From contig JBAQKP010000116.1 in NCBI GenBank assembly GCA_049301135.1, positions 1-17,926 on the forward strand: a stretch of 17,926 bases of DNA, given 5' to 3'. The stretch is from JAYXXU01 sp049301135. GTDB taxonomy: Bacteria; Pseudomonadota; Gammaproteobacteria; Pseudomonadales; Moraxellaceae. Of the stretch, positions 1 through 6,362 are shown in pieces; the stretch's first letter is position 1; each line of letters opens with the position of its first letter. The notes beneath the pieces are model-generated. The model was not told the DNA's origin, searched no databases, and saw only the letters and a list, made by a program, of their open reading frames with translations. Both the position numbers and the translations under genes were made by a program.

Positions 1-114
1 TTTCGCGCAGTTCATGCTGATCGCGGCAGTCAGGGTGGTTTTACCATGGTCAACGTGACCGATGGTGCCGACGTTAACGTGCGGCTTGTTACGTTCAAAC
101 TTGGCCTTTGCCAT
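1..114 (-). CDS. tuf: Elongation factor Tu, N-terminal 38 residues (partial)
   Basis: EF-Tu is the GTPase that carries aminoacyl-tRNA to the ribosome. Only codons 1-38 lie in the window; the gene continues beyond position 1. The translation opens MAKAKFERNKPHVNVGTIGH and continues into the P-loop GHVDHGKT (about residues 19-26), diagnostic of translational GTPases. The ATG at 112-114 is preceded by a strong ribosome binding site, GAGGAAG, a few bases upstream. The gene lies downstream of a Thr-Tyr-Gly-Thr tRNA cluster, the same arrangement as the thrU-tyrU-glyT-thrT-tufB operon of enterobacteria. The last visible residues (ISMNCAK after TLTAA) differ from the ISxxxAK/IATxCAK forms I know, but this helix is variable. 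Whether this is tufA or tufB cannot be decided from the fragment. Confidence 0.97.
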   Translation of the reverse strand, partial: MAKAKFERNKPHVNVGTIGHVDHGKTTLTAAISMNCAK

Positions 115-132
115 AGTGATCTTCCTCGTTCA

Positions 133-144
133 CGCCGGATGGCG
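133..144 (-). other. Small stem-loop just upstream of the tuf ribosome binding site
   Basis: CGCC and GGCG arms (133-136 and 141-144) flank a four-base loop, ending about ten bases before the GAGGAAG ribosome binding site of tuf. The stem is only four base pairs, so it may be incidental. Confidence 0.25.
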
Positions 145-171
145 AAGCACCCGTCTAATCCCAATACATGA

Positions 172-196
172 CCAATATTTAACGGTTAAACATTGG
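172..196. repeat. Near-perfect 25-base palindrome in the tuf leader
   Basis: The arms are CCAATATTTAAC (172-183) and GTTAAACATTGG (185-196) around a single central base. Eleven of twelve positions are complementary and the remaining one would form a G-U pair in RNA. As DNA it looks like a two-fold symmetric protein site; as RNA only a shorter hairpin with an unpaired tip could form. It overlaps the -10 of a weak candidate promoter on the minus strand (TTGAAT at 201-206, 18-base spacer, TTAAAT at 177-182) that would serve tuf. No regulator is identifiable from sequence. Confidence 0.6.
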
Positions 197-227
197 CACC
201 ATTCAATCATTTTTAGGCCGAAACCCT

Positions 228-254
228 AAACAGAAAGACGGTCTAAGACCGCCC
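228..254 (-). terminator. Probable attenuating terminator between the tRNA operon and tuf
   Basis: On the minus strand an eight-pair stem (GGGCGGTC, 254-247, with GACCGTCT, 243-236, including two G-U pairs) closes on the loop TTA. It is followed by a U-rich tail (TTCTGTTT, 235-228). It lies 25 bases past the last tRNA and about 115 bases before tuf. It could end or partly end tRNA transcription, leaving read-through or a separate promoter to feed tuf. The tail is interrupted by C and G, so termination would probably be incomplete. Confidence 0.45.
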
Positions 255-279
255 TAATGCTTACTAAAACATGCAAAAA

Positions 280-354
<75 letters not shown>

Positions 355-395
355 GTAATCGCAACACAACTAAAACATTTACGGGCTGCACATAA

Positions 396-469
396 TGGAG
401 CGGGTGGCGGGAATCGAACCCGCGCGATCAGCTTGGAAGGCTGAAGTTCTACCATTAAACTACACCCGC
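396..469 (-). tRNA. tRNA-Gly (anticodon TCC)
   Basis: Begins GCGGGTGTAGTTTAATGG, ends with encoded CCA (396-398). Acceptor GCGGGTG pairs with CACCCGC. The anticodon loop CTTCCAA sits in the stem TCAGC/GCTGA, and the T arm is GCGGGTTCGATTCCCGC. The length is 74 bases. It reads GGA and GGG glycine codons. Confidence 0.97.
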
Positions 470-510
470 GTGCTTTATTGCTTACCCTGATCTGTCGATC
501 AGTATCAATA

Positions 511-594
511 TGGTGGTGGGAGAAGGATTCGAACCTTCGAAGCTTTCGCGACAGAGTTACAGTCTGTTGGGTTTGACCGCTCCCCAATCCCACC
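511..594 (-). tRNA. tRNA-Tyr (anticodon GTA)
   Basis: Begins GGTGGGATTGGGGAGCGGTC and ends with CCACCA, the final CCA being encoded (511-513). It is 84 bases long, with the long variable arm expected of bacterial tRNA-Tyr. Anticodon loop CTGTAAC lies between ACAGA and TCTGT. Acceptor GGTGGGA pairs with TCCCACC. Confidence 0.97.
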
Positions 595-648
595 TTAAAA
601 CAAGACAGCGAACTGTCTAGCACGCTTGGCGACCTTGCATGTATTGAA

Positions 649-724
<76 letters not shown>

Positions 725-765
725 AGCACTGTAACACACGTTCGATCAGCATCGAAGCGGCGGAC

Positions 766-793
766 ATCATAACAAAATCGAATGGTTTAGCAA
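766..793 (-). promoter_or_regulatory. Promoter of the tRNA(-tuf) operon
   Basis: Minus-strand -35 TTGCTA (788-793), 16-base spacer and -10 TATGAT (766-771). The bases after the -10 are GTCCGCCGC, a GC-rich discriminator typical of stable-RNA promoters under stringent control. The first tRNA starts about 40 bases downstream. Identification is by eye. Confidence 0.7.
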
Positions 794-815
794 GCAGTTT
801 TTTGCAAAAAACTGC
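794..815. repeat. Perfect 22-base A/T-tract palindrome abutting the tRNA promoter -35
   Basis: GCAG followed by six T (794-803) mirrors six A followed by CTGC (806-815) around a central GC. On the minus strand it directly follows the trpE terminator hairpin, and its A and T tracts lie immediately upstream of the -35 of the tRNA promoter. It could serve both as the U-tract of the trpE terminator and as an UP-element-like sequence for the promoter. Confidence 0.65.
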
Positions 816-825
816 CAAAAGCAGT
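806..825 (-). terminator. trpE: Rho-independent terminator of trpE
   Basis: Minus-strand hairpin ACTGC-TTTTG-GCAGT (825-811) followed at once by a run of T (810-806). It begins three bases after the trpE stop codon. The stem is only five base pairs but has the standard stem plus U-run form. Confidence 0.6.
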
Positions 826-827
826 GA

Positions 828-2318
828 CTAAAGCACTAAACCGGTGGCTGACAGCTCCACTGCCCGCACAACTGCTCGCGCTTTGATCAATGTTTCGTTC
901 CACTCACTCGCAGGCACCGAATCAGCCACCACGCCCGCACCGGCTTGGACATGCACTTGTCCACCACGAATCACTGCCGTTCGAATCGCAATCGCAGTGT
1001 CCATTTCGCCATGCCAGCCCAGATAACCGACTGCACCACCGAACACCCCACGGCGTACTGGCTCTAGCTCATCAATGATTTCCATCGCCCGAATTTTGGG
1101 TGCGCCAGACAGCGTGCCAGCCGGAAAGGTTGCCTTAAAAACGTCTAAGGCATCTAAACCAGCACGCACTTGACCTTCTACATTTGAGACAATGTGCATC
1201 ACATGCGAGTAACGCTCAATCGTCATGCGCTCAGTGACCCGTACCTGCCCGATCTGACTGACTCGACCGACGTCATTACGTCCCAAATCAATCAGCATCA
1301 AATGTTCAGCAATCTCCTTAGCATCGGCCAGCAACTCCTCTGCTAAGGCCTGATCTTGCTCAGGCGTGACACCGCGTGGCCGTGTGCCTGCGATGGGTCG
1401 CACCGTGACCACACCGTGCTCAAGTCTTGATAAAATTTCGGGCGAAGATCCAACCAAGTCAAATGGCTGCCGATCAACCGTAAATCCTTGTAATAAAAAT
1501 AAATATGGCGATGGATTTAAATGACGTAATGCACGATATACCGATAGTGCATCGCCATCAAATGGCGAGCTTAAGCGCTGACTCGGCACGACCTGCATCA
1601 CATCACCGGCACGAATGTACTCCTGCACCTGCTCGACAGCGGCCATAAACGCCTGCTCGCCGGTCTGTGAGACAAACTGGGGCGGCGTGTGCGGTGTGGC
1701 CTGCAACTGTAACGGTGCAGCCAAGCGCTGCTCAAGCAGATCAAGCGACTGTTGGGCGGCATCAAACGCATCTGGATCGGCCGCATCGGCATGCACGATC
1801 AGAAACAACGTATCACGCAGGTTATCAAACACCACCACTTGCTGTGATAGCGTCAACCAAATGTCCGGCAGACCAATCGGATCGACCGACGAGCCTGCAC
1901 CGAGTTTAGATTCAATACAGCGCACACAATCGTAGCCAAAATAACCGACCAACCCACCGGTAAATCCGGTCAGTTCAGGAATTTCAGCTTGGGTTGGCAC
2001 GCGATATTGGGCTTGAAAATCACGAATATACTGAAAAGGATCGGCACAGGCGGTACGCTGCACATGATGCGCAGTCTGTATCGACATGTGGCCATCTCGA
2101 TACTGCAACAGCGTGCCCTGCCCCAAACCGATCATCGAGTAGCGCCCCCAACGCTCACCGCCTTGCACCGACTCAAACAAATAAGCGGGCACATCGGCTT
2201 GACGCAACCGTGCATACACAGCCAGTGGAGTTTCGGTATCGGCTAAACGCTGGCGAAAGACGGGAATGTGGCTATAGCCTTGAGCCACCAGTTGATCAAA
2301 TTGGACACGGTTCATCAT
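828..2318 (-). CDS. trpE: Anthranilate synthase component I
   Basis: TrpE converts chorismate to anthranilate, using ammonia delivered by the TrpG glutaminase, in the first committed step of tryptophan synthesis in the cytoplasm. The 496 residues match the usual length. The N-terminal domain carries the tryptophan feedback-binding segment LFES (47-50) followed by VQGGERWGRYS. The C-terminal chorismate-binding domain shows PIAGTRPRG, DLGRNDVGRV and TLSGAPKIRAMEIIDELEP, all expected of TrpE rather than of isochorismate or aminodeoxychorismate synthases. Translation starts at ATG 2318, with a second ATG directly after it and GAG about ten bases upstream. trpG is not next to it, as in Pseudomonas and Acinetobacter, where trpE stands apart from trpGDC. 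A structured leader lies upstream and a terminator hairpin downstream. Confidence 0.97.
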   Translation of the reverse strand: MMNRVQFDQLVAQGYSHIPVFRQRLADTETPLAVYARLRQADVPAYLFESVQGGERWGRYSMIGLGQGTLLQYRDGHMSIQTAHHVQRTACADPFQYIRDFQAQYRVPTQAEIPELTGFTGGLVGYFGYDCVRCIESKLGAGSSVDPIGLPDIWLTLSQQVVVFDNLRDTLFLIVHADAADPDAFDAAQQSLDLLEQRLAAPLQLQATPHTPPQFVSQTGEQAFMAAVEQVQEYIRAGDVMQVVPSQRLSSPFDGDALSVYRALRHLNPSPYLFLLQGFTVDRQPFDLVGSSPEILSRLEHGVVTVRPIAGTRPRGVTPEQDQALAEELLADAKEIAEHLMLIDLGRNDVGRVSQIGQVRVTERMTIERYSHVMHIVSNVEGQVRAGLDALDVFKATFPAGTLSGAPKIRAMEIIDELEPVRRGVFGGAVGYLGWHGEMDTAIAIRTAVIRGGQVHVQAGAGVVADSVPASEWNETLIKARAVVRAVELSATGLVL

Positions 2319-2351
2319 GCAGTCATCTCAAAATACGCGGTAAACGAGGCG

Positions 2352-2380
2352 GTGTTCTGACCACAGTCGAGTCAGAACAC
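2352..2380 (-). promoter_or_regulatory. Ten-pair hairpin in the trpE leader
   Basis: Perfect arms GTGTTCTGAC (2352-2361) and GTCAGAACAC (2371-2380) surround a nine-base loop, 34 bases before the trpE start. On the transcribed strand no U-run follows, so it is not a plain terminator. Possible roles are the anti-terminator or pause structure of an attenuator, a translational control element, or a two-fold DNA operator. Part of one arm plus loop (GACTC) can alternatively pair with GAGTC further upstream in the leader (about 2436-2440). Confidence 0.55.
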
Positions 2381-2392
2381 ATCAGACTTTAA

Positions 2393-2434
2393 TTAATCAC
2401 GCCAACGTTGGACGATATTTTGCGACAACATCAT
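2393..2434 (-). CDS. Candidate trp leader peptide (13 codons, one Trp)
   Basis: A short reading frame MMLSQNIVQRWRD with stop TAA lies in the 150-base gap between gph and trpE and ends 13 bases before the leader hairpin. A Trp codon near the 3' end of a short frame upstream of a hairpin is the layout of a transcription-attenuation leader, and attenuation of trpE is established in Pseudomonas putida. Against it: there is only one Trp codon, the ribosome binding site is weak, and no terminator with a U-run follows. TATGAT overlapping its start could instead be a -10 box, in which case the frame would not be transcribed. Confidence 0.3.
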   Translation of the reverse strand: MMLSQNIVQRWRD

Positions 2435-2468
2435 AGACTCAGATCAATAGGTGGGGACAATCGAAACG

Positions 2469-3134
2469 TTAAAACAATTCAAGCAGTGAATCAAGCAGTA
2501 AATCCGGCGCGCAGGCTTGCAACGGCTCGCCATGATTATAGCCGTAAGTCAGCGCGATACAGGCCATGCCTGCGGCGTGGGCGGCTTCAACATCGTTGCG
2601 CGAGTCACCGATCATCACCGCTTGATCTGGCAATACGTCATAGTAAGCCAGCGCATGCAAAAGCGGTGCAGGATGCGGCTTACGGTGATCGAGACTATCC
2701 CCGCCGAGCACCAAGCCAAAATAACCGAGCAAATTCAGTTGCGATAGTAATTTTTTGGCAGGCATCAACGGCTTATTGGTGATACAAGCCAGATGCAACT
2801 GCTGTGCTTGGCAATACTCCAAACAACGTAGCACACCATCATACACCTCACTATCGACACAGACACTTGACTGATAGCGCAGCATAAATTGACTGAGTAA
2901 TGGGGCATGCAGATCTGGATCCGCTCGCAAATACTCAATCGCACAATGCACCAAACGACTGGCACCACGGCCGACCCAGTGTCTGACCTGTTGCTCACTG
3001 ACCGCAGGCAAGCCCAAATCTTGTAGCGCAACCAGCAGTGCGGCGTGAATATCACTGGCCGAATCCACCAGCGTCCCATCAAGATCAAAAAAAATCGCTT
3101 TTAAGCCGCCGAATGGTCCTAGCGTCGCACCCAT
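2469..3134 (-). CDS. gph: Phosphoglycolate phosphatase, HAD family
   Basis: A HAD-superfamily phosphatase, probably hydrolysing 2-phosphoglycolate (a product of DNA 3'-end repair) to glycolate in the cytoplasm. Motif I is FFDLDGTLVDS with nucleophile Asp17 and acid/base Asp19; motif II is ITNKP; motif IV is GDSRNDVEAAHAAG. A helical cap domain lies between motifs I and II. I chose the ATG at 3134 (221 residues) because GAGGAG (3141-3146) is six bases upstream; an in-frame GTG at 3155 would place that site inside the gene. The gene lies between the FHA gene (45-base gap) and trpE, the gph-trpE order common in pseudomonads and Acinetobacter. HAD substrates are hard to call from sequence, so the substrate is inferred from family resemblance and position. 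Confidence 0.88.
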   Translation of the reverse strand: MGATLGPFGGLKAIFFDLDGTLVDSASDIHAALLVALQDLGLPAVSEQQVRHWVGRGASRLVHCAIEYLRADPDLHAPLLSQFMLRYQSSVCVDSEVYDGVLRCLEYCQAQQLHLACITNKPLMPAKKLLSQLNLLGYFGLVLGGDSLDHRKPHPAPLLHALAYYDVLPDQAVMIGDSRNDVEAAHAAGMACIALTYGYNHGEPLQACAPDLLLDSLLELF

Positions 3135-3179
3135 ATTCCGCTCCTCACAGGTCACACGGCGATCTTACAGACCTCGTTT

Positions 3180-4130
3180 TTAACCGACGACAAAAATCAG
3201 TGCGGTGAGCATCAGCAATAACAAGACCATCGCCAATAAGATCAGCGGAGACACGCGTAATCCAGACGGTTCTGGCGGCGTGACTTTCGGAAATTTTGGG
3301 GCAGCCGCTGCAATCGGCGCAGCTGGTTCAGGCGTCGTCACTGGCGACGGCACGACAGGCGCAACTGTGGGCGTTGCAGGCGGTGGCGTAATCGGGCGTG
3401 GGCGGCTCGCACTCGGTGCAGGTGGAACTTTTAAGGCTGGATGGAATTGGGTTTTATCCAGATTCTCGGCTTCAACGGCAGGCGCAGCCTTCGGTGACAA
3501 GCCCTGAACCACTCGAAAAACCACGGCATCGACTTTGACTTCGTCGCCTAAAAACAGTGGCTGTTCGTGGGTTTTTTTAGCGTTAACATAGGTGCCGTTC
3601 GATGAGCCTAAATCGCGAATCCACAACTGCTCATCACGCAATAGTAATTCTGCATGCCGACGCGACACATGGCCCCCGCTGACCACGATTTCAGAGCTCG
3701 GATCACGACCAATCCGCTTCATGCCATCGACATTCATCAGCTTGCCCGCGAGTGGTCCTGTCATGGCTTTGATTTGCCATTTGACCTCGCTGACTGCTTT
3801 TAAATTGGGTTTGGATTTTGAGCCAACAACAGCATTTTTAGCTTGGCGTGTTGGATCAATCAAGGTCAACTCAATCTGATCAATCCCGATCAGATCACCG
3901 AGCATGACTTCGGTTTGCTCCGTAATGCTAAGGCCATTAATCCGCACGACTGCCCCATCAACAGGCTCAATAAATACCCGATGATTTTTTTGTTTGATTT
4001 TGGCGTGAAACGGCTGTACCTGATCGTCCTTAATCACCAGTTGGTTTTTAATTTCGCGGCCGATGCCAAACTCTTCATCAACAATCCAAAACGAAGATTG
4101 TCGGTTATCCGTAAATTGAAGCTTCAGCAT
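3180..4130 (-). CDS. Tail-anchored protein with two FHA domains, in the gspNCD operon
   Basis: A 316-residue protein. Residues 118-210 form a canonical FHA phosphothreonine-binding domain: IGRDPSSEIVV, HVSRRHAEL and DLGSSNGTYVN. Residues 1-92 look like a second, degenerate FHA domain that keeps GxGR (22-25) and an H (42) but lacks the SxxH and SNGT elements. A Pro/Ala-rich linker (about 236-289) leads to one hydrophobic segment (294-316) at the very C-terminus, so the protein is probably tail-anchored in the inner membrane with the FHA domains in the cytoplasm. LDKTQF (224-229) holds a Thr-Gln that could be a phosphorylation target. The start is eight bases after the gspD stop, and the ribosome binding site (AGAGGA) overlaps that stop, implying translational coupling to the secretin. 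The function is unknown; a regulatory link to type II secretion is inference. Confidence 0.85.
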   Translation of the reverse strand: MLKLQFTDNRQSSFWIVDEEFGIGREIKNQLVIKDDQVQPFHAKIKQKNHRVFIEPVDGAVVRINGLSITEQTEVMLGDLIGIDQIELTLIDPTRQAKNAVVGSKSKPNLKAVSEVKWQIKAMTGPLAGKLMNVDGMKRIGRDPSSEIVVSGGHVSRRHAELLLRDEQLWIRDLGSSNGTYVNAKKTHEQPLFLGDEVKVDAVVFRVVQGLSPKAAPAVEAENLDKTQFHPALKVPPAPSASRPRPITPPPATPTVAPVVPSPVTTPEPAAPIAAAAPKFPKVTPPEPSGLRVSPLILLAMVLLLLMLTALIFVVG

Positions 4131-4138
4131 AAGATCCT

Positions 4139-6277
4139 CTATTGCTCAGCTTTGGGGGTGGTTTTTGGCGCAGATGGTTCCGTAGTATACACTTGCGAAA
4201 GCTGTTCGGGTAGACGGGTAAAATCGCCACGCCCATCCAAGCTTAACTGTAACATGCGAATTTGATTATAGCGATTTTGGCTAATTTGTGTCGCAGAACT
4301 ATTGTCGCGCAGGATCGTCGGTTGTAAAAAAACCAATAGATTACGCTTGGTTTGATCATTTGCACGCGAGCGAAATAACCCACCAATCAACGGTAATCGA
4401 CCGAGGCCGGGTACCTGACTGACGGACTCGCTTTGGTCTTCTTGCATCAAACCACCCAGCGCAATAGTTTGCTGGTCATCGGCAAGAATCGTGGTTTTAA
4501 TAAAGCGCTTGTTGGTAATCAGGTCAGATGAACGCACCGAACTGCTGGTGGGGACGACTGATGACACCTCTTGTGCCACTTCAAGTCGGATCGTGCCACC
4601 TTCGCCAACATGAGGAATCACTTTCAGATTGATCCCGACATCCCGCCGCTCAATCGTGGTAAACGGATTGCTGGTGCCACCCGATCCTGTGGTGGTCGAA
4701 CCAGTAATAAACGGTACGTTTTGCCCCACTAAAATATTGGCTTCTTCATTATCCAAAGTCATAATTGACGGCACCGACAACAAATTGGCACTACTGGTGC
4801 TTTGCAGTGCCTGCAAGATCGCTCCGTAGAAGCTGTTATCACTGCGCACCTCACCGAGGCCAATTAATGCGCCGGACAAACCACTCGCCGCACCAGCCAG
4901 TGCAGCGCCGTTCGCGCCAGAAGCAGCGGCAGCGGCAATCGAGCCCAGACTTAAACCTGCATTATCAAAGCTAATCGTGCCAACGCCGGTGCTGGCGTTG
5001 CCCAGCGCCCATTGCACGCCCAACTGATCGGCATTACTGCCGGAGACTTCAACAATCGCTGCCTGAATCAATACTTGAGCACGGCGAATATCCAGCTGTT
5101 TAATCGCGGATTCGATCTCACGCATTAAGGCCGGATCTGCTTTAACGATCAAAGCGTTCTGACTTTCATCGGCAATAATACTGACCTTCGGGGCAGTCGG
5201 GGCAGCCGCAGCACTCGAACCCATCGCACTACTTGGCCGTGCCACACTACTGCTGGCGGTGTTGCTACTGAGCGCACTACTGGCCGAGGCACTATTGCTG
5301 GCACTGCTGCCACCACTACTATCGCCACTCAAACTGGCCGTGCTGGTCAATGTGCTGGTCGGCGCACTACTGACCAACGAACTATTGTTCATCAGACCTT
5401 GTAGCATTTCGGCCAGATTTTTGGCACTGGCATGACTGAGTCGAAACACGCGTAGACCGCCTAAGCGTTCGGCAGGCACGATATCCAGTTGCTTAACCAG
5501 CTCGCGAATCCGCTCACGACTGCGTGCATCACCTTTCACCAGTAAGCGATTACTGCGACTATCTGCAATCAGTCGTAATCGTGAGCCACGCACATCACGC
5601 TGCGGTGTGGTCGCACTCATCGCTTCAATTAAGGTAATAATTTCTTCGGCTTGGCTGTGTTGTAGCGGAATAATATCCAGCCGGTCGTTACCACCGCCGT
5701 CGAGCGTTTGTACTAAAGCTTCTAGTTGCCCGATATTGCCCGCACGATCAGACACCAACAGGGCGTTAGTACCCGGTACGGCAGCCAAGTGCGCAAACTG
5801 CGGCATCAGGGGTCGAATCGCTGGAATCAGGTCGTTTGGATTGGTGTTTTCGAGCCAGATCACGCGAGTGACCACCTCTTCTTCACCGGCCTTGCGGCGC
5901 AAATCAAACGGCACACCGGCCTGTTTGGCGTTGACATCTGGCACGAGTTTGACCGTATTGCCCGACGGCACGGCAACCACGCCGTTGACGTTCATCACGC
6001 CCATAAACAGGTCGTACACTTCTGTTTTGCTAAGTGCTTTGTTGGAAATCACGGTGATATTGCCTTTCACCCGAGGATCAACCACGAAGTTTTTACCGGT
6101 AATATCGGCGACTTCACCGATAAACGCAGTAATGTCGGCATCACGCAGATTGATTTTCCATGTTTGCGCATGTACCGGAAACGCCAATGCAATCAGCAAG
6201 GGGCTGACCAGCCACAGCTTGCGCCAGATCGGTGTGCGCCCAAACGGAGTCGAGGAGGTCTTTAGCAGTTGTTGCAT
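4139..6277 (-). CDS. gspD: Type II secretion system secretin GspD
   Basis: GspD forms the outer-membrane channel of the type II secretion system. The 712 residues begin with an extended signal peptide (about 1-37, hydrophobic LWLVSPLLIALAFPV, cleavage after VHA). Next come the periplasmic N0 domain (INLRDADITAFIGEVADITG, about 41-115), N1, N2 and N3 repeats, and the secretin core with VGQNVPFITG and the signature VPGLGRLPLIGGLFRS followed by LLVFLQPTIL. A C-terminal tail of about 50 residues may be the pilotin-binding S-domain. A Ser/Ala-rich stretch of about 65 residues splits N3 (about 298-362), and an Ala/Gly-rich loop lies in the core near 440-475. The ATG at 6277 has GGAG ten bases upstream. 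The gene is third in the gspN-gspC-gspD-FHA run. Confidence 0.96.
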   Translation of the reverse strand: MQQLLKTSSTPFGRTPIWRKLWLVSPLLIALAFPVHAQTWKINLRDADITAFIGEVADITGKNFVVDPRVKGNITVISNKALSKTEVYDLFMGVMNVNGVVAVPSGNTVKLVPDVNAKQAGVPFDLRRKAGEEEVVTRVIWLENTNPNDLIPAIRPLMPQFAHLAAVPGTNALLVSDRAGNIGQLEALVQTLDGGGNDRLDIIPLQHSQAEEIITLIEAMSATTPQRDVRGSRLRLIADSRSNRLLVKGDARSRERIRELVKQLDIVPAERLGGLRVFRLSHASAKNLAEMLQGLMNNSSLVSSAPTSTLTSTASLSGDSSGGSSASNSASASSALSSNTASSSVARPSSAMGSSAAAAPTAPKVSIIADESQNALIVKADPALMREIESAIKQLDIRRAQVLIQAAIVEVSGSNADQLGVQWALGNASTGVGTISFDNAGLSLGSIAAAAASGANGAALAGAASGLSGALIGLGEVRSDNSFYGAILQALQSTSSANLLSVPSIMTLDNEEANILVGQNVPFITGSTTTGSGGTSNPFTTIERRDVGINLKVIPHVGEGGTIRLEVAQEVSSVVPTSSSVRSSDLITNKRFIKTTILADDQQTIALGGLMQEDQSESVSQVPGLGRLPLIGGLFRSRANDQTKRNLLVFLQPTILRDNSSATQISQNRYNQIRMLQLSLDGRGDFTRLPEQLSQVYTTEPSAPKTTPKAEQ

Positions 6278-6299
6278 TGAAACAATTCTCCGGCACTAG

Positions 6300-6358
6300 C
6301 GGCCTGCACAGTAATCACATGTGGTTCTATCACAACCAGTCGCTTGCTTAACAGGCCG
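6300..6358 (-). other. gspC-gspD intergenic inverted repeat
   Basis: In the 85-base gap between gspC and gspD, CGGCCTG (6300-6306) and CAGGCCG (6352-6358) are perfectly complementary over seven bases with a 45-base loop. In the transcript the stem would end just before the gspD ribosome binding site. The wide loop makes significance uncertain; it may tune gspD translation relative to gspC. Confidence 0.3.
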
Positions 6359-6362
6359 TGCA

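Noticed and set aside
3135..3155. Upstream GTG start for gph
   Set aside because: It would place the GAGGAG ribosome binding site inside the gene and add residues not seen in the family; ATG at 3134 fits better.
3301..3440. Repeat-like GGCG-rich stretch on the plus strand
   Set aside because: It is simply the complement of the Pro/Ala-rich linker of the FHA protein.
5607..6299. A 230-codon plus-strand frame opposite gspD
   Set aside because: It lies antisense to a fully convincing secretin N-terminal region and its translation resembles no domain; it is a by-product of gspD codon use.
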